64,000 nt of DNA from Agelaius tricolor (lineage: Eukaryota > Chordata > Aves > Passeriformes > Icteridae): positions 70,597,381-70,661,380 of the forward strand of contig JALJCS010000001.1 of assembly GCA_023055355.1 (NCBI GenBank), read 5' to 3'. Every line of letters begins with the position of its first letter. The first letter of the stretch is position 1. This document shows, one piece after another, positions 49,004 through 61,150 of this stretch. The translations under genes were made by a program, and so were the position numbers. The notes beneath the pieces are model-generated. The model saw nothing but the letters and a program-made list of their open reading frames with translations, was not told the origin of the DNA and searched no databases.

Positions 49004-49259
49004 CTATGGGAACATGAACAAAGACTCAATCTTCTCTGGATAATTACTATAAAATTCATCTCTTACAGATAGGAAATGCATAGCTTCATGAATAATAGCA
49101 CATGATTCAACACATAAATTAGACAAAATGCTGATACAATGACTGCCACTTGAGTGTGGCATCAACCCATATACAGCAATGGAACTTATTAATTGGTCAG
49201 TGGAGATTGGGCATTGTGTTCTAAATGTATTCTCTTTCAAGAGAAATTAACTTACGTAC

Positions 49260-49330
49260 AATCATTTTGTTTCTGAGCCAGCTCATCAAACAACTTATCC
49301 ATGACAGCCTCCACATCAGCTTCACTTGTG
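49260..49330 (-). CDS. AFG1L: AFG1L coding exon (TSEADVEAVMDKLFDEL to QND)
   Basis: 71 nt: one base completing a Leu codon, 23 codons (TSEADVEAVMDKLFDELAQK then QND), and one base of the next Leu. The donor is GATT|GTACGT at 49259. A second, better-matching donor GTAAGT lies exactly 4 nt further on at 49255. Only the first keeps the frame and restores the family sequence NDLTRPR with the following exon. The segment is a predicted helix after the KLYYLTS strand. Confidence 0.96.
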
Positions 49331-50093
49331 CTACAGTGAAAAGAATAATAGAATATGAAATTAATAACACTTGAAGCCAACATCAAACAGCTGCCTGAGC
49401 CTGCTTAGCTTTTTGCCCATAAAAAAAAGAGAACAGGATGTTATGCTCTAAATACAAACATTACATTTAGAATACACTTAAAAGTAGAGAATATTAACTC
49501 TCAGGTAGATGATTCTGCCTTATTTGCATACACTGAAAGACTTCTGTGTTTTGAGCTGTTTCCAGTAATGAGGCAATACAGGCAGAGCAGACCCATTAAC
49601 ACTATGTGTACACAATGAGAAAAAAGGCTTCTGGCTCTATCTTGCATGCAAAATAAGAGCAAATAGACAAGGCAAGGGAAGGCAGTCAAGCACCTAAAGA
49701 AGTATCCTTTGAAATTTCTGAGAGGGGACTTTGTGAAATTAAATGTTGAAACAGATTTTCTTTTTTTGGGGGGGGGAGGGGTTTGGTGTGTCAAGTCAAC
49801 CGATTATATTGACCAAACAATTTGCAAAATTTAACTGTGAAATTAAAAATACCACTATCATCTGTTAATAGCAGTTTTAGCAGTTTCCCAACCTCTGTTC
49901 CTAATACTGCTTGGTAAAAGATCAACCACAGATGGTAAAAATGCAAAATATCTGTGCTGATAGCTGAAGTAAAGTTTACATTCATCTTCTGGGCCAAAAT
50001 AATTAAAAAATCAGTCCAATCAGAAAACTTTTTTTTAATCACTGAATAGGGTAGTGAGCCAATCTTTCCATGTTTTATTCTTAAAGATGAATT

Positions 50094-50119
50094 GAGAGAT
50101 AGATAGAGAGATAGATAAG
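50094..50119. repeat. GATA/GAGA short tandem repeat
   Basis: Imperfect GAGAT and AGATA units in an AFG1L intron. Confidence 0.8.
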
Positions 50120-50611
50120 ATTTCCAGCTGAGAATAGTAAATTACTATTACAGTAGACAACAAACTAGAACTAGGATATATAATGCTTCACTGAAGTTGG
50201 TGTAAACTTTTGGTGTGAAATCTTATAGATCTTGATGCACTGAAGTCACACTGCTTCACACAATTCTAGACATCCTCTTAACTGACAAATGAATATCAGC
50301 TTGTTAAACACATACTCTCCTGCTCATTAGGCCTTAAGCACCTTAAAAATGTTAAGAGCAGAACTGAAGTAACTACTTTTTAGCTAAAGCTTAATGATGA
50401 CAAATCTTGTAGATACAAAGAATTTGGGGAAAAAAATTAAAAACCCATGAACTTATACAAGTGCCATTTTGAAGACGTGAAAAACCTTTTCTGACTAGGA
50501 GGTTACATAAAATTCTAGAAGCTTCTCTCAACACTGATATTGGTGTGATGCATTCCTCTGACAAAACAATAAAGAATAGACAACACCAGAGAAAAAGGCC
50601 ATAAAAGGGAG

Positions 50612-50697
50612 TAAAGAGTGTGTGCATGTGTGTATAAATGTATCTATATATCTGTATCTATCTCAGAGAGTATGTGCATGTGCATGCATATGAGTAA
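50612..50697. repeat. TG/TATC/ATGTGC degenerate microsatellite
   Basis: TGTG and GTAT units followed by TATCTA and then GTGCATGTGCATGCATATG, in an AFG1L intron. Confidence 0.75.
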
Positions 50698-52724
50698 CAG
50701 AAATTTCAACTGAAAGGCTACCAGAAGAAACAGGTGAATATGATGCTAAGGTGAATATTTGTACATAATTGCCAAGAAAGTTTGTTTTGAAAATAGACAC
50801 CTGAGACTGAGATCGATGAAGTTGCTTTGATCAGGCATCTTGTAATGGTGTTACACTGACTGCTCTCAGAGGAGTATGAAACAGTTTTAAGTAACCCTCA
50901 GTTACATGTTTTAAATGAAGACAGGACTACACAACATATGAAGCATTAAGAGGATTCTTTAAAAAAATGTGACGATACTATAGCCATTAATAGAAGAACA
51001 TATACATGTTGAACAAGAACATTTTCTTTGGGGGACAAGCCTGCTAATTAAATTTTAGAATCTGTAGCAAAATACTGTACCCAATTTTAAAACAAACCAA
51101 ACAAAAGGAATCCCCACATACTAAGCTAGTTCTACAGGGTTAAAGCTCCAATGAACCAATTTGAATAGAAGAATTAATAAGATTCCCTCAGAAGAAGAAA
51201 GGATAAAGAAATAAGTACCTAATTCCACTGGCAGCTATGGGGGTTTTTTAATAATTTTTTCACCCCACTGCTTCCTAATGATTTACACATCAAGTTCTGA
51301 AGGCAACCAACATCTATCCAGTAAGAGAACATAAGACAGAATTATTGCCCATCTCTGCCATTCACTTGATCAGAAGTTTTACAGCAGAACACAATGAGAT
51401 ATTTTGGCTGGGTACTACTCCTGGAATTTGTTTATATTGCTTCTCCTCTTAGAGCTGATGCCACAGGCACCATGTTTGGCCTATTACCTGCTAGAAACCA
51501 CAAACATCCATTTCCTTTCTCCAGATTATGGAAAACAATGTGGCAGGTGCTCTCCACAGCGTCCAGCAGAAAGTCACAGAGTGCAGCAGGCCCAGGGAGC
51601 AGCACCACAGGCAGGGACAGCAGCACTCAGGAGGGCCATGATGAGCACAGGTATCAGTGGTGGCTTCAGAAAGTTCTTCTGAGCAGGTGTGACAAAGCAC
51701 TGAGCAAGTGCAGCCAGGCAAAAATACAGCACAAGAGCTACTTTTCTCAAGTTCATACAGCCACAGTTTAAGGATACAGAACTTTCACTGGACCTGTTTT
51801 CCGTATTTGAAATTCTGTCACTTCCTTTCAAAAGCAGGAAAAGTTCTACCAAGCAGTATTCCTCCTTCCAGACAAACAGCTACAACATCTAACTTAATTA
51901 AAAAGTAGCATGGACATACATGGTTTCAAACACCCATCACAGTGATGAAAATACCCCACCTTTCTGGAAACATGATTTTTAAATCAGTATTTTAAAGATA
52001 CAACTATTATAAATCTAATATTAAGTGACTGTAGTCTGCTTTGTTCAAGTTGTCACTGAGTAAATAATATTACAAGAGAAAATACAAGACAGAAAAATGT
52101 AACATTGCAAAGGTTTCAAAGTATTAAAGAGGATGTTCCTATGAGGCAGATTTATGCTGCAAGCAGAAACACATCTGCACATATATTTTAAAATGTATTT
52201 ATTTGCAAATATAAAGTGCTAAAGAAATTTTGTCATGATAAACAAAAACAATCTGTCAAAACAGAAGGGTGTTGGGTTTTTTAATCCACAGCATTGGAAA
52301 CACCCAAAATTAAATAAATCCTTGTCATTGGATTTCTATAAATACTTAATTACTTAAATACAATAAGGATGTTATTCTATTATAAGAGAATTGTGCAGTC
52401 TTTTACAAGAGGATATTCATCACTTTCTAACCATCTGTCACTTCAGTTCTCCAAATACCACACCTCCCCAAAAAATCTAATTAGTTTTTATTCAGTCACA
52501 CATTATAAATGATGCTAGTGTGGTTACCAAAAATGTAGTTTAATGAAGTTAATATCAAAGCATAATGGAAGGCGGTTTGCTGAACAAAATGGACCAGAAG
52601 GCAAAGAAAGGAAAAGTCACACCCTGCTAATTCTACTTTACATTTTTCTTTTCCCACTGAATAGGAAATTATTGGCTAATAAGAAGGAAGAAGGAAGCTA
52701 ATACAATATCATAGATAAACTTAC

Positions 52725-52807
52725 AGGTAGTAAAGTTTTCCAGCAGCTGGAAGCTCTCGTTTCCTGTAGTCTATTCCAGAATCAAGCTGGACTGTGCTGC
52801 AGTATTT
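52725..52807 (-). CDS. AFG1L: AFG1L coding exon (KYCSTVQLDSGIDYRKR to LYY)
   Basis: 83 nt: 27 codons beginning KYCSTVQLDSGIDYRKRELP and ending AAGKLYY, plus two bases of a Leu completed by the next exon. The acceptor CTCTGTAG|AAA has a good pyrimidine tract and the donor is CCT|GTAAGT. The V.LDSGIDYR motif is conserved in Afg1 proteins and follows the sensor strand encoded upstream. The first residue is Lys where human has Glu, at the junction with the unseen previous exon. Confidence 0.96.
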
Positions 52808-55271
52808 CTACAGAGAGAAAAAAAAAAATAGCTTTCCTCGAGCCGAAGCTGTATTTACTATTGTCTGTGATACAGAGAAGACACACTGCTGTGATAAACC
52901 ATCAGCATGAATATCATCTGAAAACTGAAATTCAAGATCTAAAAGCTGAAGTCTCATTTGCAATTATCGAAGCAAAAAAATAAGCTGAACATCACTCACA
53001 TATGCAAAACAAAAAGGCCTATCACAAGTCCATCAACTAAAAAATTAATATAGATTAGAAGCACATGGGATGAAATGAGGGTGGATATTCCTCATTCTCT
53101 CTAGGCACCGCTTTGTTGCAAAAATTATTTTCACATTAAAATATATACCTTTTGAAATACAAAATTAGAAGCACTAGAAGCTTGATGGAACACAAATTCT
53201 AGCAACAAGTGAAACTACTTCTATTTTATAAGCCAAAAATAATTTTATCTTTTCCTTTTACTAAGAGGAGTAATAATTTTTGATCTTGATACAAAGATCA
53301 AACATATGAATCACAACAAGTTTTGCTGCAAAATGGATGAGGGGGGAATAAAAAAAGCTCTGTATCTAGAAGATTTTATTTCATTTTTGCAATGTATGAA
53401 TTAACTCAGAAGAGGATCCTTTCTGCTCTCCTTTAAACAACCTGTAGGAGTCTAAGTGTGAAACAGATGTCCCTGAGTAGTTACAATAATTGCTTCTGTT
53501 AAAAAACTTAAACCCAGCTGAATAAAGGGTGTTTTTTTTGATTCAAGGCCTGAGGCTGAGAGCAAGATTCTCACTACTATCAGTAAGATCAAGATTTTAC
53601 CCCCCTCAACCCACCCCAACAAAGGGAATAGCTCTGCTTATCTGTTATGACTATTTCCAACACACACAACTTCTGGGTGTTATATAGAGCAAGAAGCAAA
53701 AGAAGCTATAGAAGAAAGAGAGGAAAGTTTCTGTATTTTAGAAAACACAGCTGTATCAACAATTAAATTTAAGCAATAAAACATTTTTTTAATGTAATTC
53801 AACACCAGTAAAATTCTTCCATTTGCTAGAATCCACTAAATTAGTCTGCTTCTTCACTGCACCGTGAACTATTGGTTTATCTTTAATATTCTTGTCAAGC
53901 ATTTCATATTCTGCATGTTCAAAATTTTCAAGGCCTCCTTGAGGCCAATCAAATAACAAAACTGGAAACGTCAAACCTCAGTCACAGCAACTACATTGCA
54001 GGAAAAATATTTAGAAGAACTACCATCAGTGATTTAGGGAACAATGGCCCTTTTGAACAAATGCATTGCATAGGACACAGACCACAAATATCTGCAGGAA
54101 TTACTGTGATGACTCATTGCACTAATTTTTTGCCCTTGGCTATTAGTGAAAGCTCTATACCTACTTTTAACCTCCAACTTCTCTGCAAAGATACACAGCT
54201 GAAGAAAGAAGGTAAAACAAAAATCATCCTGAAAGCACAGAATCCCAGGAAAATCCATGTATCTTTAATTCCAGTTAGTGAAAAAGCCATGCTAATCAAA
54301 TCATTATCTCGGTCTAAGGCTACTGCAAACACAATAGCATCGGTGCTACAATATTATTATAATCTATTCCCTTTCTTTTCATGAGAGCTCACAAAGAAAG
54401 AGAATAACAGAGCAGAAGAAAAAAGTTCCAGAGGCATGTAATAAATAACATGCACAGGGGAGGGAGGATGTTTAAGCTTTTCCTCAGCATCAGTCTGGCA
54501 GCCAAGGCCAGAAGGAAGATTACTGAAATTTCACAGCAAAGCTAGTTCAGTTAGTTTTTCTTTGCCAGCATCTTCCCACCTAATAGTTTATTTTTCCAAA
54601 GTAGTAGAATAACTTAAGTACTATTTTCTTTATGTTAGATGGGGAAAAACCCCACAGATTACTACTACAGCTTTGAGGATGATGAGATTACTTGGATTAA
54701 CTTTAGATACTTGCAAATTTAGTAATGCTGTTAATCAATATGGCTTGTTTTTTCCTGGAAACAAGAGATGGGACTTTTACATGAATTCAGCCTCATCTCT
54801 TTGGCCTTCAAGTCAGATTTATAAACTCTACTGCTCCCTTAGGGTGTTGTGTTGCACATAGTGAAAAGTGAACATAGACCCACATATACTTGAGAGTATT
54901 CCATGGTTATGGTAGAGCTGAAAAAACAAAAGCACACCTGAACACTGTAGCTGGTGTAAATTTGTTCCCTGATATTTACAGTGGTGCTGGAGGCCCAGCT
55001 GCCAATGACAAGCAGGTGTCCTGTGCACTCAGATACAGACTTGTACTGGGCTATGTTATGCAGGTCTGTGCAGCTTGATGAAACAGAAATGGGTGCCCAG
55101 TGCTACACTGTTTTAGTCCACTTGTGTTCCACTTACAAATTTGTCACTCCTTCCATGCACCGACAGCTTTTATGACTCCATGACATAACACTGAATGAGT
55201 TTCAGAGGTAAGAACCATGAAACTGAAGATATAAATACCACCAATACAGCTAAAGAGAAGATGCCTTTTTC

Positions 55272-55292
55272 TTTTTTTTTTTTTTTTTTTTT
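55272..55292. repeat. Poly-T tract
   Basis: A pure run of about 21 T followed by CCTTCC-type pyrimidine sequence. Confidence 0.85.
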
Positions 55293-58200
55293 CCTTCCTT
55301 CTCTTTTCTCTGTCTTTGAAGTAATTAGTATTATCACTCTTCAGGAAAAAACACTATAATTAGTGACTCTAGTTAAAAAGAACTTGTGTGTTCAAAAAAT
55401 TATTTAAGTTTTTGGACCTCTTTTAAGATACAAACATTGCCTAACAGAGATATTTCCTTCCCTATAAGCTTTGTTTGTTATGTCTGTAATGATGTACTAT
55501 TTTTGATTCTAATATGATACAACATGATGTAGTTTATTTCAAAAAACCCTGTTAGATGTAAGACCTTTCAGCCAAAAATGCAATAGCAGAATCCAGTTCA
55601 GAGATCTATAAAATACAATTCATATAATCCTAGTGATTTTTTGCTTCCTTAGGAGGCGAAAGTCAACTGAACCAAATGTAAACAAAATGGAAAAACAGAA
55701 TTCTGATGTACAGCAGTTTTCTGTAATGCACAGTGTAAGCATAAAAGCAGAGGACAGCTAACAGGAGACAAGAAATACTTAGTCCTTTTGGAAATATTTG
55801 GCATTTTAGTCCTGGGAAGTTCCTATTTAATTGACATGTTTGGTCTCTCCATACTGATGGTCAGTTCAGGAAAGTACTCTGGCCATTTAGAGATCGTATT
55901 CTAAATACAAATAAGAGCCACAGGAATTCCCTAACCCTTCTACAGGTTCAGGTGTCTATCCATACTCATTGCTAATTATTTTCACTGAGACACTTCAAAG
56001 CTCACCCACACCTATTGTGTTAAGACACTCTATGAATATACATAAAATGAACAGCTCCTGCCATTCAACTCAAATATCATCATCTGAATCACAACACACT
56101 CTCAGAAAACAGCCCTTTAGGACATGATCCCTGCAGTTAGAGTATAAGCTACCTTTGCAGGGTAGGAACAACCTTTCCTTATGTGAATATGTGACAAGTA
56201 CAGATCCATAGGTGCTAATGGAAAATAACATAACAAAAAAACCCCAAACCACCAAACAGAAGTGGGAAATGTTATTTACACAAACTGAGCTCAGCATAGT
56301 AGAGGAGAGAAAAGGTGGGACAGCAGCAGCAGCAGTGAACCGAAGGGCAGTAGTAGGAGGATTGCTCACACTGCCAGACAATAACACCACCATCTCTTCT
56401 CTGAGCTAAGAATGTACCCTTGGAGATAGCTCTAAAGGGAGATGCAGCACATGGTGATCTTTGCTCACTCAGAAAGGTCACAGGGAAGTTATGTGCTGAG
56501 TAGAGATCCAAAGGTTTTCTTTTTGGGGTCTCCTTCGTCAACAAGGATACCCACCCTGGTTCTTTATTTCTGCACACATAAACATTCACTTATCTGTTTC
56601 ACAGGAAGGCAGAGGGAAAAATATGCATATTTATAATTTTTTTTAGGATACATGGCTAAATGTTAAAAAGACAGCATATAATCAGAATACACAACAAAAT
56701 AAAATAAAGCACACAAAAAAAATGTTAATGTTCAAGCTAAACATTTAAAATACTAGATCTGGAAAAAAGAAAACCAGATGCATGGTAGCATGGTACAGAA
56801 AAACAAATCCTGCTCACAGTGTAAAAATGAAATACTGAACATCAGAGAGGGTGCCTATGTGAGTATCACCATGCATCTTGTCTACCCTTCACAGGTATCA
56901 GCAATATTATTCTCCTGCATCATGGTACTAAAAAATCACTACTATAATTTAAAGATCCTGGAAGTTTGGAGAGGGGTGAAAGGATAGGCTTCTCTACTTT
57001 TTACCATTCAGCTTCTTACAGCATGGGGAAAACCCCTACTAAGATTACATATAGAAGTTCTTTCTTTCTCCATCTTTGGACTTCCTCATCCAGCACGGGA
57101 CTGATTAAAGCTATGGATGTGATTGCATTCTCACACTCATTAATCACCATGGAATCCTAATCAACAGCCAAAGAACTAACTGGAGTGCTCAGGTTGTTAG
57201 CACTTAATTGTCAAACCCATAACTATAACAATTGGTTTCCATTTCTTAAGATGGAGTTTTAAATTTGCAAATTTCATTTTGGGCTAAACTCCTTTTGAAA
57301 TACATGCTTAATATTGAAGCTACAGTCAGTCTAGTGGAGCCATCCTCAGTTTCCAACAAATATTTTATTCTATTGAGATATTTAAAGTCTGACTTACCCT
57401 ATTCAATTCAAATGCATAAAATTAATTAGTTATTATGTATTTATGTATACAAAGAGCAAATACAATTACAGAATTGAAAATGCAATTAGTAAGTTGAAAA
57501 TGCAGTGTAAGCATGGACTCATTCCCACTGAGTGGCTCAAAAACTTTTTATTTCAGAAGGGAAAAAAAAGGTAAAACATCATGGCTCAACTCAAGACGCT
57601 TAAAACAACCACCTTTAGACAGAATAGATAAAATTAGACTGTCAAAAGATCTATTCTAGAAAGTTATTAAATACAGACTAACAAATACTTTTTTTTCCAG
57701 TAAGCATCTCTGATATTCCCTTATTGCTGCAATCAAGAATGGTAGCTATTAAAATGTTTAACTGCTCAAGAAATTAAAGCACATGACAGGATAGATTATT
57801 ATGAAGAAAGAAACTTCAGAAAATTTCAAAAGGCAATCTACATTCGCTGAATAACCTGCAAGTTCTCAAGTTTTAAGTTTTGGCAGTAAATATTGCCAAA
57901 TATAATTTTTGCAATCAATCTTTTTATTACACTTGTGCCACACATGTCTCCCCTGTGTCACAAAAAGCCCTGAAATGCCATAGAGAGCCTTGCAGTCCAC
58001 AACAAACACCACACTAAGTACCATGTGCCCTCTGAGCTCACTTATTGTGATCAGCTTGTAACACTTGATAATGCAGGTGAGTAGATACTTCTTAACCTTG
58101 AAGATCACCCTAAGTTAACTCAATTATCATTCTCTGCTCTGAATTTTAATGGTATTAAAACAAAAATCAAAAAAACCAACATATAAATCATCCTATTACA

Positions 58201-59137
58201 CCACAAGAATAGACAAACTAATCACCCCACAGTTCTAATCAGCAGCCAAAGAACCAAGTGGAGTGTTTAGATTAGCACTTAGCTGTGTCCACCTGAGGAC
58301 CTCCAGAGAAGGTGTAGGGGAGCAGAGATACAAGAGTGCTTCAATTTAGGAGGATCGTCACCTTAATTCCCACAGGTGCTGAGCTTCCACAGCCTTTCAT
58401 GCCTGGGTCAAACCAGACACCTGGAAAATGCAGTGGCAGCACTGCAGTATCAAATGCTGATTTTCCATATGAGCAAGGAAGAGTACAGTCCTATCTCCAA
58501 GCAGGCAAAGCTGCACAATTCACACTCTTGGCCTCTGAACAAGCCCATCAGAACACCTACTATTAGTAACCATGCCTATCTAAGAAGTGCAACTTCCAGC
58601 CACTCTTTCTGAGGAAAAGGAATTTTCACGTGGATCTCACCCTCCTTTTCAAATGCATCCTCTGATTTGGTCACAGGATCACTAGTACTCCTTTCCTCCA
58701 GCAAACCAGAAAATAATTCGATTGTTCATTTGCAATCATTCTTTTCATACATTTACATTCAGCCTAAGGTGTTCTTCCACATCACACAACATGTAGATGT
58801 GATGAGAGTCACCAGCTAACAGAGAAAGAGTTCCTCAGGTAAACAAAGCTCACTAGACTTAACCTTTTTTATTTTTCATTATTTGACTCCATATAGTGTT
58901 AAATTATCAACTAGCATATTATTCCTTCTTAATATTCTTCCTTAAGCAATTTAAAGAAAAGGCTTCTCCATCCAAAGGATACCATTACAACTGCATTTTC
59001 TATAACTATGGCAGAACAAGAATCATCTTCAGCAAAAATGTAGTATGTAACGAATAAAAATATTGCTGATACACAAAGCATACCCACAGGTTTTTAATTC
59101 AGTGTACTTTCAAAGTCACCAGCATGTGACAGTCACC

Positions 59138-59182
59138 AGAATGTGAAATTTCAGAATATGAAATTTCAGAATGTGAATCTGG
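59138..59182. repeat. Three 15-bp tandem repeats
   Basis: Units 'agaatgtgaaatttc', 'agaatatgaaatttc' and 'agaatgtgaatctgg' lie head to tail. The first two differ by one base. Confidence 0.9.
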
Positions 59183-61094
59183 AGCTGGACTGGTCTGTCC
59201 ACAGCCTGCTGAGAGAAGTGTACAAGGGTAAGTGCAGTTTCCTCTCTGTTGCAGCTCTACAAGGAGATCAACCAGACTTAGACAGGAGTATGCATGGTAC
59301 AGGTGAGGCACCTTCAAAGGGCTGCTTCTTTTCTCCTTTTGCCTTACTTGAAAACAAAAAAAGAATAAACAAAAAAAAAAGGAAATTAATCAAGTTTGTA
59401 GCACTCCTAACTTTCTGCTCCACTAATCCTTGGGAATGAGATGTACTCAGGGAGAGGAGGAAGGAGAAAGGGAAACACCAGGTATTTGGTGGTGAAGAAA
59501 AACTTGGTCCAAGCATTGTTGGATGTACATATAGTTTTGTCTCCTTGTTCAGATGTTGTTGAAACAGTAGACTTTAAAGAAAATGTCAATGAATCCTCAT
59601 AAGCACTATACATGACCTCTGGGGTAATTAGCAATCATTCAAAAGCAACAAGACTAAAGTGTTCTATTCTTTATTACTGTCAGCTCTTTTCTTGATCAGC
59701 ATTTTAATAAAGATGGTTCATTGCTAAGACAGTTTCATGAATCAGTCATAATTACATTCTGACATGCAGTGAATAGTAAAGCAAAACTAAGTATCACTTC
59801 ATCAACCTTTCTAACCTTTGTGCAAGTATTAACTGTAAATAATTTTTACACAATCTTACAACAGAAAATCTGCATATTTCTTAGCTTTGTACATACTCTA
59901 CCCTAACTGAATTTCTTGTGACCTATACCTGAAAAAAACCCCCAACATTACAATCAGGAATAATTACTTATCTGGCGTGGTATTCAGGTACTGCCTTTCA
60001 CAGACCAAATTAACTTCAAGCAGAAAAGGCTATTTGCTCTACAAAATAGTGCAATGCTTTACAGGGTTAACTAAAGATTTTTTTACAATCTTTTCCCCTA
60101 TATTCTTCTGCAATAATTAAATATGGGAAACGATTGCAATAGCCTCAGATACTTCATGTTTATCCCAATTGCAAACATTGTAACAAAACTAAACAAAAAA
60201 ACCCTAAAGAACCACATGAACAAATTTTGAGGAAAACTTTCTAAATGTCATCCAAAAATCCTGTACAATATCAGGGAAAGCAATCACTCTCAAGCTGATT
60301 TGGGATAACAAACATTTTGCTTGCAAATTATTTTTCAGTGGACTTAGAGCAAAAATATCTGGGAAAATAAATATTGCCAAATATAACTTTTGCAATCAAT
60401 CTTTTTCTTAGACTTGTGACAAGAACATTAAAACTTTAAACTGAAGAGTTTAGCAGAGATAAACTGAGAGGCAAAATTCATTCAGTGGAAGTTGCAAAAG
60501 TTTACATTACAGCCTTCAAAACTTTAACAACTAAGAAACCCCACCATTCTTGCAACCACAAGGAACATACGATCTATTGTACAACTTTTCAATAACTTAT
60601 TTTAATGTCTAGCTACAAATCAGCTACCCCCTAAGAAGAGGAAAAATAGACAATTAACTTGTAAAATAATGGTGCATGAATAAAAAGAGAGACTCTTAAA
60701 ATGTACTGTTCTGTGAATAGTATTTCAGATATTCAGACAAAAGTGAAAGAATTCAGGAGGTACAGATGTGGCTGTGCCGGCTCGGAGACAAGTAGCCTCT
60801 CCTTTTTCCAGTCAGGAAACAGAAGAATGGCAGAGGAAACTTCCATGCACTAAGAATTACACTGAACAGAGCTCCCCATTTCTCATCACTTCTGAAAAAA
60901 TCTTCCTTGCAGAATAAGAATAAATACAAAAGCAAAAAAACCCACCTGCAAACCACAAATCACTGCATAACACCCAGTTTTGCTGAAGGACCAGTAATGA
61001 CTGTAACTTTCAATCTCCTAATAAGCAAGCTGTGCATTCTGTGAGAAACAAACACCAAGAGTTCACGCTGAATTTATAACATGATGTTTCGTAA

Positions 61095-61150
61095 GCTAAG
61101 GGTCAAATTTATCCCAATACATGTACTTCACTGGAATTATACCCTGGACA
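61095..61150 (+). repeat. Possible ancient amniote repeat remnant
   Basis: 'gggtcaaatttatccc' with 'cttcactggaattatacc' resembles the amniote repeat phrase 'gggtcaaattcatccc...ccactgaagt...ttacacc'. Short and diverged, judged from memory. Confidence 0.3.

Larger units (their letters stand above)
49331..52724 (-). other. AFG1L intron (3.4 kb)
   Basis: AT-rich intron. It holds short GATA-type (50094-50119) and TG/TATC (50612-50697) microsatellites and one moderately GC-rich, CAG-rich patch near 51550-51660 of unknown origin. No exon or RNA gene was recognised. Confidence 0.75.

Noticed and set aside
51394..51852. Overlapping open frames on both strands around a CAG-rich patch
   Set aside because: No recognisable protein on either strand and no splice signals linking it to AFG1L. 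Kept only as a composition note.
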